From: Astropecten irregularis | Taxonomy: Eukaryota; Echinodermata; Asteroidea; Paxillosida; Astropectinidae | Direction of reading: 5' to 3' | DNA length: 64,000 nucleotides | Assembly: GCA_963971285.1 (NCBI GenBank) | Contig: OZ020250.1 | Span: 11,454,499 to 11,518,498 of the forward strand | Shown: positions 46,129-57,085 of the stretch, piece by piece | Position numbering within the stretch: the first letter of the stretch is position 1 | How the letters are laid out: every line of letters begins with the position of its first letter | Notes under the pieces: generated by a model | The model's input: only the letters and a program-made list of their open reading frames with translations | The model's database searches: none | Told to the model about the DNA's origin: nothing | Translations under genes and position numbers: made by a program

Positions 46129-46827
46129 GTAAGTTTGTGTATTTTGGTGAGCTTTGTATCAGAGCAATCTATGTACTAGTCCTCTCCATCCTAAATGTTG
46201 GGCAGTTATCTGATTGGCCATGCTGAGACTTTTGTTTTGTTTTTAGGACTTTGCTTCATCGATATTTCCAATAATTTGTTTGATGTCAAAGGCAAAACAA
46301 ATGGCAAGCCGTATTCTGGTGAATGATCAGCAAAATAAAAAAAAATGCAATGAAAAATGAAGATTTCTGTTTAACAAACAGAACATTAATTCATAACATT
46401 AATTAATGCAATATATTTCAAATTGTAGGTACTTCCAATTCACAGTATCTTTTTGAAAAAAAAAGGTTTTGCAAATGAAAATGGAGCAACAGATTTTCCA
46501 ATTAATACAATTCATGTAAAATTGAAGAATACTTTTGCAAATTATTAAGTAAATATCTTTGTGAATTAACATCATATGTCTGATTACCAATGAATTACAG
46601 TTTTGCACAGTCTTCCGATCCACTGGTCACGCAGACCACTGATCGACCAACTGATGGATCAATTAAATTATTATATAGTACATGTACACATAATTCTGAG
46701 CATGTTTGTGTTATAAACTTGTGCTCAACTGGTTATTACTGTGGCAAATATGAGTGGTTTGCAATAGATGCTGTTCCAATTCATTTCACTAAAATATAAT
46801 ATTTCATTCCTTTTATTTTCTGCTCAG

Positions 46828-47004
46828 GGCTTTTTGGAAATTTTCAGAGCATTTTCGTCCTCAGGCAGATAAGCTTTTCCACTCTCTAGATGCATCCAAG
46901 CAGAAAGCAGTACAAGGAGATATGAGTGGTGCTTCAAGCTCAGGGTCTTTGAGCTCCAAATCCCTTTCCAGGGCTTCCAGCTCTGGTTCACAAGAGAATA
47001 TCAG
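46828..47004 (+). CDS. CLASP: CLASP exon, end of TOG2 and start of Ser-rich region
   Basis: 177 nt, phase 2/2, acceptor TGCTCAG, donor GTACTA (weaker than the others). It starts AFWKFSEHFRPQADKLFHSL (final TOG2 helix) and moves to a Ser-rich stretch ending SRASSSGSQENI. Such Ser/Arg-rich sequence downstream of TOG2 binds EB proteins and the microtubule lattice in CLASPs and is a target of phosphorylation in the family. Confidence 0.96.
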
Positions 47005-47130
47005 GTACTAAAAAATCGTGTGTTGGGATTTTTTGTATCAGAATTAATTTTTGTTTTGTATCTGGTTCAGATATATTCTTGCAGTTATGAAGTCTTTCCT
47101 GATGAATGCTTTCTTTGTGTCATAATCTAG

Positions 47131-47198
47131 TTCCACTACCTTGCCAAGGAGGTCAATCTATGCAAGTAGATCAACAAGAAGAAAAACCACTGAAATAG
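47131..47198 (+). CDS. CLASP: CLASP exon, Ser/Arg-rich region
   Basis: 68 nt, phase 2/1, separated from the previous exon by only 126 bp. The acceptor is ATAATCTAG, the donor GTCAGT. It reads SSTTLPRRSIYASRSTRRKT then TEI. The composition is basic and Ser-rich, continuous in frame with both neighbours. Confidence 0.85.
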
Positions 47199-47232
47199 GT
47201 CAGTAGTGAGGAAAAGCAGTCTGATTTATTAG

Positions 47233-48400
47233 CTGTTTCGCATATAGCGAAACAGCTTTTGTTTTTCTTAATTTTTGGCTTTTTCGCGGAAGCGAAAAGC
47301 CTTTGTTTTTGTTCTCTTTTTTTTGGCTTTTCCTGTTTTCAACGGAAAAGGTATTGCTTTTGTTCTGATTTTTTTTTTTTCCTTTTTCTTCTTCTTGTCG
47401 TTTGAGTTACCATAGACTTTTTCTCGGTGGCACTTTGGCCACTTTTAAACTGCCGATTTTAATCAAACTTGGTCAAAACGAAGTCCCCACAACATAGTTG
47501 TATGCCGAAACTTTACATCATCATGACGTCATCAGGTGTCACATGACAGTGTCCACAAGGGGCAAACTTCAGACATCAATTATGAACGAATCGTAGGTCT
47601 GATTGGGTTGAAACTTGGTATATATCTAAGTCTGGAAGTGTTATATCGAAAAATTGCGATGACGTCATCATGACTTCATTCCCTGATTTGTTATGATTTA
47701 TTAAAATGTTGGGTTATTAAAGTTCTTTAAACGATATCTAGTGAACGAAACAAGATATCTTTGAATTTCTTTTTGTTAATTCTTATGCATACACCATAGA
47801 TAGATATTGTATAGACAAAAATGATGTGATGTCATCATGACATCATCAAAAGGGACATCAAAAATACACATACAATATAATGGCCGATCGCTTCGAAATT
47901 TGATGGGTTGGACGAATATAGGTTGGATATTAAAATTATGAAGTTACGTGAGGGTGACGTCATCCCTTGAATTTTTATGAATTTTTTAATCTGCTATGCA
48001 AACTCCTATTGACTTACATGCAGCAAAAGGGTATACTGACATTGTATATACTTCGAGGTATAAAAGGCAGGTTTCGTTCTTATCAGTAATTGTGTCCTTA
48101 TCTCTTAAGCTATCATTAACTAATTGCTTGCTTCAGTGCTGATGTGGTTACAAGAGACTCTGATAAGTACCAGATGTCAGTCACATGGCAGTCACTGCAA
48201 GGTGATTGGAATGTGCTTCATTACATTGTCTCAGTGGAAACACATGATAGCCTCAACACAGGAGTTAGACACCTCATAGACTTTTAAACAGCCAATTTTA
48301 ACCATAGGCCCAGACAAAGTTCCTACATACAGCGTAGATGTGAAGTGAACATTTACTCCATCTCTTGATTTTATATGAATTTTTAAATATTTGTCATACT
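47233..48400 (+). mobile_element. Helentron-like sequence with three stacked 5' hairpins
   Basis: Starting just 35 bp after an exon: AGCTGTTTCGCATATAGCG... (47233), GGCTTTTTCGCGGAAGCG... (47276) and GGCTTTTCCTGTTTTCAACG... (47329), each followed by a TTTGTTTTTGTTC-like stretch. The body holds several ATCATGACGTCATC words. No 3' hairpin plus CTAG was found, so the right limit is approximate. Confidence 0.55.
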
Positions 48401-48928
48401 AGCCCGTTAACTTTGTAAACATACGTGTACATGGATGTTTTACGTGAAAATATGGTCATGTACAAAAAATATGATGATCGATTGACTCTATTTCTCATAC
48501 ACTATATATACGTATAATTCACTGTGTATAACATAAATGTACATGTACATGTTATGTCCAATTACGTGACTCGAAACTTTGTTTACTACCTAGAGGATAG
48601 TGTGTTTTCTTCTTGTTTTATAATCAAAGTTTAGGAACATTTTCGGATCCGGGGTGACAACTTTCCTACCTTCCGTTTGCATTTATTTACTTCTCAATCC
48701 AGGTATAATACATTGAAATAAGACTCCAAATCTAAGATGAAGTCGAGCGTCTGCTTTTTTTATCGAAAAAAATGGTCTAGGTTGCAGATTCGTTGACATA
48801 AAGTTGAGCCAAATATACGTCCAGTCTGCACAAAGTGCACATATAGTGCAGGAAAGTTAAGGTTTGACCTAGAACTAATTGCAATAGAAATCATTCCAAC
48901 GCCAATCGACTTCAAATAAATGCCTTAT
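48400..48928. other. CLASP intron, nothing recognised
   Basis: AT-rich sequence with no supported feature. Confidence 0.4.
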
Positions 48929-49260
48929 AAAAGGTAGTATCATACTTTAGTAAGAAACCAAAACTGAAATGTTCACTTACAGGGTATGAAGATGGTGGTG
49001 GAAGAAACATACTGTTAAAATATTTCTGCCTGAAACAGTGTATTTACCAAGAAATTTATAAAACAACGACCGAAAATCTTTTAAAAATAAAGGAGAAAAT
49101 ACTTAAGAAATACTGTCGCCGTTTTTCACTTTTTTCTCAAAAAGCGGGCACCGTGTGGGACTGAAATTTTCACAGATGACTATTACTGTATCGTCCTTGA
49201 TATTTTTGCCCATGAATCTGTATTTCTTTGACAAAAACCAATGTATGATATTACCTTTAA
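48929..49260. mobile_element. TTAA-type MITE
   Basis: The left end AAAAGGTAGTATCATACTTT (TTAA degraded) and right end GTATGATATTACC followed by TTAA at 49257-49260. Interior as in 1338-1705 and 50023-50352. The minus ORF at 49103-49381 lies across it and is not a gene. Confidence 0.7.
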
Positions 49261-49642
49261 TCATAATTTCGAGTGCAAAAAGGTTTGAAGTGTGGGATAT
49301 GTATGGCTGACTTAGACAAGAACAAAAGTTAAGTTTCGCGAGTGGTGCCTTGGAAGGGGGCAGCCCCTTAAAGTCACCCAAAAATACACTTTAATCATAA
49401 TTTCGAGTGCAAGCATGAAAGTGTCAGAATGTTCCTTATACTACCCTGAATCCATAAATACATGTTAAGAAAATTATCCTACCACTGATGAAGAGGAATT
49501 GAGGGGAGGGCGGGTATCTAGCCCCTCAAAACCAGTTGCTCCGGTTTGATGGGATGCACACAAGATATAAACGAAGAAACAACCTAAACTGTGCTTTAAG
49601 ATCTTACAAAACTTCATTACCTTAATTAGTTTGAGTGACCAA

Positions 49643-49740
49643 GGGTCGATTTCACAAAGCCCAACGAAAGATTGTAGCTCAAATGCATCATAAGTCCTAC
49701 GATTGATAGTAGGTCACGATGAGTTCGGTGAAATGGACTC
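49643..49740. mobile_element. Short MITE, GGGTCGATTTCAC family
   Basis: GGGTCGATTTCACAAAGC and the inverted GAGTCCATTTCACCGAACTC delimit about 98 bp, related to 2337-2493. Confidence 0.5.
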
Positions 49741-49790
49741 TATGTCAGCCCCAGAACTATATTACATTATAAGAATATATTCATTCATGG

Positions 49791-49939
49791 TGTCTGGGCA
49801 TTCCCGGAGATTAGTCCACTCTGGTTAGCTGGTACCCAGACACAACAGATGAAGAGTCATATCTAGTAGAGTTAATTACTGTAGGAGCTGGGTACCAGCA
49901 ATACCATAGTGGTATATTCTCCGGGAATGCTGTTGTCTG
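49791..49939. mobile_element. Palindromic MITE with GCATTCCCGGAGA ends
   Basis: GTCTGGGCATTCCCGGAGA and the inverted CAGCATTCCCGGAGAATA extend inward through GCTGGTACCCAG on both arms. The 149-bp element folds on itself. Confidence 0.7.
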
Positions 49940-50022
49940 AAAATATTTCTTATCCCTCTGCTTGAATGTACTAATTCATCCACAGTGATTTAACATAAAC
50001 TTTCCTAATTTTGTGGGTAAGC

Positions 50023-50352
50023 TTAAAGGTAATATTATACTTTGGTTTTTATCAACGAAATACAGATTCATGGGCAAAAATATCAAGACAGATACATTAA
50101 CAGTCATATGTGAAAATGTCAGTCTCATACGGTGCCCACTTTTTGAGAAAACAGTCTTTTCTCTATTATTTTTTATCGTTTAAAAGATCAAAAGATTTTT
50201 GGTCGTTGTTTTACTAATTTCTGGATAAATACACCATTTCAGACCGAAACGGTGCGTTTCTACCACCACCACCTTCATACCCTGTAAGTTATACGTAAAT
50301 CTGTGAACATTTCTGTTTTGGTGTCTTACCAAAGTATGATACTACCTATTAA
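50023..50352. mobile_element. TTAA-type MITE, both ends intact
   Basis: TTAAAGGTAATATTATACTT at the left and CCAAAGTATGATACTACCTA at the right with TTAA at 50023-50026 and 50349-50352. It is 330 bp long and is the best reference copy of the family in this window. Confidence 0.8.
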
Positions 50353-51278
50353 GTTCCACCAATGGTCATATTTTTTTGCTAGGTGCTGGGCATTGAAGTT
50401 ACACTTGAATGCAACTTACCTTGCCTCTGGTAGAAGTGAAATTATATTGATATATTGATACTTTTTGTTGTATGACTAGAATGGTCGTATGTGCCCACAT
50501 TGATTTCAGCACATTCTCTTCTTGCAAGCTTACCAAAACCCTCTTGCTGCACATTTGTAAAGAATTAGTCAGAAGTTGTTGCTAGAAATCTTGGCCTATT
50601 CTGAAAAATCAACCCAACATCTTTGTGTAGTTTTTCCTTTATGTATTAAATGCATAGAGTCTGTGCATGTTGCATACGCATAGTGATATGTACTGTACAT
50701 ACAAGCGTGTCCATAAATTTTGTGCATCATTTATGCAGATAAGGTGGTAAAAGACTAATCTGAGGCCTCATTTTCTTTTCCTGTCTCCTCATTCCCCACC
50801 CCATCATACTGCCACCATTCCACTCATGCATTCAAAAACCTCCCCACCTGTTTGCCTGTGTGTTTGTTTTATTATGTTTCCTTGTTTGAATGCTTTGATG
50901 CTAAATATTAATTTGAATCGGCATAAATATGAATTTTAAATATAACATGTTATCTCTCTGTGATGAAATGAGATGTGATTTTTTTTCCCCCAAACATTTT
51001 AAAACCCATTTGTTTCGTTGTTCCCCTTTTTTATGTAACTTTTGTTTTTGTGTACTTCATACTTTTTGTCATGGAATTATCTTTTTTTTTTCCCCATATT
51101 ATCCTTTGTCTTTGTTTTTGTTTCTATATATATGTATGTTCTTGTAAGTAATTTTCTGTATGATTTTATTTCCTAATTTTGTACCTATATCCCAACATTT
51201 GCCAACATTCTGAATCAATATTTCACCATCCTTCAATCCTCCTCCCATGTTATCAACCATAAAACATTCTGAACACAG
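50353..51278. other. CLASP intron, T-rich
   Basis: Strongly T-rich toward 51000-51150; the ORF at 50929-51147 is a Phe-rich chance frame. No feature is supported. Confidence 0.45.
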
Positions 51279-51437
51279 ATGGCTCCAAAAGTAGCACCCT
51301 TGGCCAACGTTCCAGTAGTGAGGTTAACCTGGCAGCAGCCTCCAGGTCCAGGTCTCGCTATGCTTCCAACACTAGTGCTGCTGGCATGGCAGCCCGTATG
51401 CCACGATCCAAGTCAACATCTAGGGAAAATTTGCTGG
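51279..51437 (+). CDS. CLASP: CLASP exon, Ser/Arg-rich region
   Basis: 159 nt, phase 1/1, acceptor GAACACAG, donor GTAAAT. It reads DGSKSSTLGQRSSSEVNLAA then ASRSRSRYASNTSAAGMAAR and MPRSKSTSRENLL. The S..EVNLAAASRSRS stretch parallels the conserved SDIDVNAAA-type motif after TOG2 in CLASPs. Confidence 0.95.
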
Positions 51438-52889
51438 GTAAATTAACTATGCTTGCCAAATCAATCATGTTTTTCTTGCAGATCATTTGCTCAGTTTTCA
51501 GTGCTTGTGTTGTTATCTCTTTTATTTATTCTTCCAATCTATTTACTAACTTGATTTTTTGGTTGAATATTTGAAGAAATGAGTACAAATTTCACAGTGA
51601 CAATCACAGTAAAAAATGCACGCTTGTTAATCTGACATATCAAATATAACATATTTCTCTAACTTCTTAATGTTTTTACGCTTTTGATTAATTCCTCATA
51701 ACTTTCTATGGAGCAGATGTGCGTAGGAGTCGAGGTGTGACATTAATTTTTGACCCCTCATTCTCTTGTGCAAAGATTCACCTTGTCCAAGACTCAGTCA
51801 TATTCACTGCTGTTTACCTATGTATATAACTGTGTCATTGCCCACCCTTGTCCTGTCTATCCAGCACTTAATCCACCAAACACACCACTATTAAAACATA
51901 CATATTCAAACTAGTTTGGTACATATGTTGACTTGAGCTGAAAGTGGTGATAACATTTGATAACTTTATATAATTTTACTGATGGTGATCAAGAGGGAAT
52001 AATGAAAGATAGGTGCATTGCAATTCACGAGGTTGAACAATTAAAGAATGAAGTGCAGTTCACTACTATTATATGTGCTGGATTTAGCAACAATATGAAT
52101 GTATCATCTCTGCACCATCTGCTCATGAATCGTGTGAACAAAACCTTGATCACTAGATAGACAATGCCTTGAACAAGGCTACAGAAAAGGCCTAGTTATT
52201 TGTTTCCAATAATGAATGTTGCCCTATGTTGTGGTAGTTTGAATGGCAAAATAGTGTTGTGTGTTTGTACTTGTTGGAAACTCATTTGTTTTTTTTTAGT
52301 TTAATAAATCGACTAATCATACAAACAGTTTCCATTCAAATGCTGTTTAATCTTGTATTAAGTATCTTTATAATCAGTTGGAAATTTGTAACACCAGAAA
52401 CCAAATTTTCCAACTGCGTAATTTTTTTGCTTATTGAAATGGAAAATTACTGTATGTGCCTAAAAGATCCCCTTTCATTGAAATCAGTGGTAACCCTGGA
52501 AATGAACAACAATTTCTGGGCATTGGACCATTTTCTGTTATAATACAAGACTTCATTGGTTTGTTGTGTTCACTGTACAGTAATCGGATGTCATTTGGAC
52601 ATTAAGCTCAGGAGCTGTTCTATTGGGGGGCCTGTAGCTTCCCCCAAATTGTGTCTAGCCCCCCCCCCCCCAAAAAAAATGCAATTGAAGTATTGAACAA
52701 AAACAAAACATAATGGAAAATACTTTCAGTTATTACGTGCCATTTACAAGGTGACGTCATATGTGAAGGGTCTAGCTCTTTGTAAGCATAGGCTGGTTGT
52801 GTGCTACATGTATTTGTAGATTAAAGTGTAAAAGATCAACCTCCTTTTTGCATTTGTAATGAGTGTTTCCATTTGGGTAGTATTGGCAG
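51438..52889. other. CLASP intron, nothing recognised
   Basis: Holds a C-run followed by an A-run (52659-52680) and no supported gene or repeat terminus. Confidence 0.4.
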
Positions 52890-53262
52890 ACATTAGGCCC
52901 ATTCACACATATCCAAATAATTGCGATTATTTGCGTCGTGGTTCAAAAATATTTGTTTCGTATGTGGACACATAATCGCGATTTGAATCACAATTAAAAT
53001 TGCAATTTGAAATTGCACTAGTATTGCGTTGGTTTTTTATATCCTGTCATGCAAAGCCTGCGTTATACAAAGTTCTTGTCACTGCACGTTCGTAGCAGGT
53101 CAAACTTCGGTTCAAACTTTGAGCATTGGGCATGCGCAGTTTGATTTCAAAATTGTACCGGTGCGTTTTGGGTTGCAATTTTTACGGCCTTTGTGGACAC
53201 GACAGAAGATAATCGCGATTGAAATCGTTCTTTTCTATTGTGTGTGAACATGCCTATTGAAG
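52890..53262. mobile_element. Probable TIR element with TAGGC..TTCACAC ends
   Basis: TTAGGCCCATTCACACAT at the left and the inverted AATAGGCATGTTCACACAC at the right. AATCGCGATT words lie on both inner flanks. The target duplication is not clear. Confidence 0.5.
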
Positions 53263-53618
53263 GTTATTCTCTCAGTTTTCTCCCCACCTTACATTATGTT
53301 TTTGCAAAGATTTTCATTCTTTTTCATGTTAGTTTTCTTGACTCATTTACTAGACCTCCTTGTTCAAATGGCATGTGTGTTGCTGTGTAATTTTAGTTGC
53401 AAATTAGTTCTAATTAGCTTAGGTTCTTGTCTGCCCATGCAGAAATGTGCATTTTCATTTTTTGTTGATTTTCAATAAAGAAAATTCAGCTGTGGATCAT
53501 GAGCAGCAAAATACAACAATTATTACCCCCAATATTGAACTAGTGATATGTCTTTTTTTTTCTTTTTTTTTAAATTTAGTTTTAAATTTCTTTATTTATG
53601 TATTCATTTATTTATTAG

Positions 53619-53708
53619 CTGCAACGACTCCAGGCCGCAGTGCAATCCCAACTCCCAATGGCAGGGCAAGCAGAACAAAGAGTAGAATTGGTGTTTCCCA
53701 GTCCCAAC
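53619..53708 (+). CDS. CLASP: CLASP exon with SxIP motif 1
   Basis: 90 nt, phase 1/1, acceptor TTTATTAG, donor GTAAGT. It reads ATTPGRSAIPTPNGRASRTK then SRIGVSQSQ. SAIP (codons 53639-53650) in a basic, Pro-rich setting is an EB1-binding SxIP-type motif. SQSQR at the exon end is conserved in CLASPs. Confidence 0.96.
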
Positions 53709-53802
53709 GTAAGTGCAGTTCATCATTAGTGACAGCTCAAATGGCAGATGCATTGCCATTTTGTAAATATTTTCTGAGCTGATTTTAGAGCAATACTTCT
53801 TA

Positions 53803-54715
53803 AGCCCGTTTCACACTACAGCAAAAAACAAGGGTCCCTTGTCACGAAAACACATCGATGTGAAAAAATCACAAATCTGAGTAGTGAGAAAGCAATCCAT
53901 GTCACGAAAAAGCAAGGGTCCCTTGTTAAAAATCACCCAGATCCAGACCTCCTCCAGAAAATCACATAGATGTTAAAAATCACACGGATGTGTAGTGGGA
54001 AAGGATGTGTGAGAAGTTTAACAAGGGACCCTTGCTTTTAGCACAGCACCACGCATGCGCAGGCATGGTCAGTACCAGTTATTGTATGCAACGTGCATGA
54101 AGTATACAAGTGATATGGTCAGGTACCCAGGCCAGGTATAGTACTGTGTACTGTGTAAAGCATGTGTCCGAGTCCCACGGAAATCATTTTCATGCTGGTT
54201 CGTCCGAGAGAAATGGCACTCAAAGCTCAAGATAAAGCCCTGATCATGTCGCTAGAAAAAGCAAAAGAGGAAAGATTTTGACACTTTATCTTACATTGTT
54301 CATTTTCATTTCGGTGGTTGTATTACTTGTATGAAGTCTTGAAGACGTTGCAAAGTTGAGCAAATGATGGTCAGAGTGCGGGACATGAAAGTACGTATCG
54401 CGTGCGGCAACCTTTTTTCAATGGTTTTCTTAGTTGTATCGTTCGTAGACTTCGTACCATGTGTTTTATTTCTCCATGTTCGTAGAAAATAATGAGTGAT
54501 ACACACTAGCCTATACACAGGTACATTACCAGCAAACAAGGAAATAAACAATTGTGACCCCTGACGGCCTGACCTCGCACTCAAATGACAAGGGACGTTG
54601 GTTACGAACGTATGTAGTGTGAAAGTCTGTTAAAAAATCACCAACATCTGAGGCGCTAGACGAATGTCGCCAATAACCAAGGACCCTCGTTTTTTGCTGT
54701 AGTGAGAAAGGGGCT
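53803..54715. mobile_element. PIF/Harbinger-like element with TTA TSD
   Basis: AGCCCGTTTCACACTACAGC and the inverted AGCCCCTTTCTCACTACAGC, both continuing AAAAAAC[A/G]AGGGTCC. They are flanked by TTA at 53800-53802 and 54716-54718. Internal ORFs on the minus strand (54306-54584) show no transposase motif. Confidence 0.75.
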
Positions 54716-54729
54716 TTAGACTTAAAGTC

Positions 54730-54906
54730 TTGTAACAATAGCTTGATAGATAGGGATTTTGCTTGTTTGGTGTTATGTGTAGACTAAAGTAAATGTTTAC
54801 TTAAATGTTTAATTAATTAAACATTTAAGTAAACATTTAATTTAGTCAATACATAACATCAAACAAGCAAAATCCCTATCTATCAAGCAGACTTCTATTG
54901 TTACAA
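54730..54906. mobile_element. Near-perfect 177-bp palindrome
   Basis: From TTGTAACAATAGCTTGATAG to the inverted TTGTAACAATAGAAGTCTGC, with arms sharing AGGGATTTTGCTTGTTTG and AAATGTTTACTTAAATGTTT around a central TTAATTAATTAA. Very few mismatches, so it is a recent palindromic MITE. Confidence 0.85.
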
Positions 54907-55056
54907 TTAATTCTGAATTTAATGTTTATTGTGTCAATTTGAACATATTGTGATCACCGTATTTATTCAGTTGCCCTTAAATTTTTGGTTTATATTAAAA
55001 TAAAGGATGTACAAAAAGAAAATTGTGTTGATTTTGACGCCTTTATCCTTTAAACC

Positions 55057-55232
55057 CATTGTTTGTCAAAAGGTACAAAACCAATAGTTGCACTTTTAGG
55101 TATACAGTTTGTAGCTGTGTGTAACCCATTGTCGACCCAAACAATATCGCACTATGCAATGAAGCGCATGGTAGGTTCAACCTGTATACCTAAAAGTGCA
55201 ACTTATGGTTTTGTACCTTTTGACAAACAATG
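55057..55232. mobile_element. Palindromic MITE with CATTGTTTGTCAAAAGG ends
   Basis: CATTGTTTGTCAAAAGGTAC, then AAAACCA, TTGCACTTTTAGGTATACAG on the left, all repeated inverted on the right; about 50-bp arms around a 75-bp centre. The plus ORF at 55063-55245 reads through it and is not a gene. Confidence 0.85.
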
Positions 55233-55636
55233 CTATGTGCATTGAACATTGTTGGGTCCTTGGCATCAAGTAGGGTATCAAACTGTAGCTTAAGATGTGC
55301 TCTAAACACTCATATCACCCGTAAACGATTAGATTTAAAGGGGTCGGGCATCAAAATCAACGGAAGTTTCTTTTTGTGCACCCTTTAGCTTTCCAGTGGA
55401 TATTTCATGGCCTTCTGTACATTAAGTACTAAATCAGTTTTGGGACTAATATAGCTTAATATATGAGATCACGCCACAAGATATGTGTTTTCTTCTTCGC
55501 CATCTTTTACAGAGCTTACCGAATTAAATTCTTGGAACTGACGACAGTGTTTTCCCCAGGCCATTTTATTCAACCCGAAATCCCCCAAGGGTCACATATA
55601 ATTTGATACCCACTTTTGCCTTGTGTCACAATTTAG

Positions 55637-55810
55637 CTGGAAGTCGAACAAATAGTAGGTCTAGTTCCCCATCTACACTCCGAATACAGCAAGCGGTGGC
55701 TGTAAATGGTAGCACTGCCAATGTAGGACGGAGAAGAAACAAGAGTGGAATACCAGTTCCTCGCAGCCAAGGTACTAGTAGGGAAGCTAGTCCCAGCAGA
55801 TACAACTTTG
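55637..55810 (+). CDS. CLASP: CLASP exon with SxIP motif 2
   Basis: 174 nt, phase 1/1, acceptor CAATTTAG, donor GTAAGT. It reads GSRTNSRSSSPSTLRIQQAV and later RRNKSGIPVPRSQGTSREAS then PSRYNF. SGIP (55744-55755) followed by PRSQG.SRE.SPSR is the conserved SxIP/PRSQG region of CLASPs that mediates EB1-dependent plus-end tracking. The next exon (usually more S.IPRPS.SQG sequence and TOG3) is not found before 64000. Confidence 0.97.
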
Positions 55811-56187
55811 GTAAGTTCAATGTAACAATATCAGTGGTAATTTAGAGAGCATTAATTATTGTGGTCAGTCAAAATGCACCAACATGAACTTGTGCAAACT
55901 TTGTAGTCAATGAAAGTGCTTACTTGCAATCTACTATCTACATACTTACCATCTATTTTGTTCAGACACTTCGTACAAAATGAAGAATTTCTGTAGTTAA
56001 GGTTTTTTAAACATTATTCAAGGCTTGTGGACATTTCTGAAGCTAAGGTCCTACAGTTTGAAAAAAAAGACTTTGTTTTGTTTATTTCTAAGAATCGCAA
56101 ATTGCTTGCTTTCCAAATGTGAAAGCCATGTGTAAAATATAATGGCTGCAGCTACTCATTTCATCCCGTTTAAATTTTGGAAATGCT
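55811..56187. other. CLASP intron start, nothing recognised
   Basis: AT-rich intronic sequence before the LINE relic. Confidence 0.45.
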
Positions 56188-56692
56188 TTGCTTGATCAAT
56201 TGCCTCAATCTGAGCTATCCAAACTAGAGAAATTACAGAACATGGCAGCTTATATAGTCACATATAAATGTAGATATGACTATATTTATACTCCAGTATT
56301 GAAGTCACTTCATTGGCTACCTTTTCAGTGTGGCATAACATTTAAACTATGTGGATCTGTTTGTGGAAACACCATTTAATAATCGGTATGAACAGTTATT
56401 ACATGGTGTTTCCACAAACTGATCCGCACACCAATTATCACCATGCAAAGCCTCAAATCTTTCTTAACATTTAAACTGTTATTGTTTACTTTTTAATTGT
56501 CTTCATGGTTCTGCCCCTGAATATAATAGATCCTAAATACATCAGTACAATCCTTCAAGGTCACTCAGGTCCTCAAATACTGGATTACTCTAATACTGTA
56601 CCAAAATGTAACAAGTTATGGGGGGATAGGTCCTTCTCCCATGCAGGGCCTGATTTATGGAAGGAATTACCTTTGGAAATTCATCAAATTAT
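56188..56692 (+). pseudogene. CR1/L2-like LINE RT C-terminal fragment, plus strand
   Basis: Frame 56188-56379 reads LDQLPQSELSKLEKLQNMAA...LKSLHWLPFQ. Frame 56505-56692 reads WGDRSFSHAGPDLWKELPLE. Both are hallmark phrases of the C-terminal part of CR1/L2-type ORF2. An inverted pair GTTTGTGGAAACACCAT/ATGGTGTTTCCACAAAC (56356-56420) disrupts the middle. The element continues at 58416. Confidence 0.8.
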
Positions 56693-57085
56693 AATAATAA
56701 TAATAATAATAAGTCTTTTTTATAGAGCGCATTTCATTACAAAAAGTTATCTCAGTGCACTTTACAGATAAAGTTATAGAATCAAAAAATGTAAGCTATA
56801 ATCTAATTTAATTTAATAACTTATAACAATAACAAAAACCGTTACAGAAAGTAACAACAAGTTGAAAGTTGCTTGTGTGGACCCGGGTGCAGAACGGCTT
56901 TTAACTAAACAAGTATATTTTGAGTTTAGTTTTAAATGAATCCAATTTAGTTTAATCCCTCAGGTATTGAGGCAATGAATTCCATAATTCCGGAGCTATA
57001 TTCTGAAAGGCCCTTCCCCAAAACGATTTTGTTTTGGCATTACCTGGCACTAATAAGTTCTTTGATTTTATTAGTCTTGCAGAGA
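56693..57085 (-). pseudogene. Second CR1/L2-like LINE 3' end, inserted minus strand
   Basis: The minus strand reads SKNLLVPGNAKTKSFWGRAF, APELWNSLPQYLRD and SFKTKLKIYLFS, then a 3' UTR with GCGCTCTATAAAAAAGAC and an (ATT)n tail (plus strand ATAATAATAATAATAAT at 56693). It interrupts the plus-strand LINE. Confidence 0.8.
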
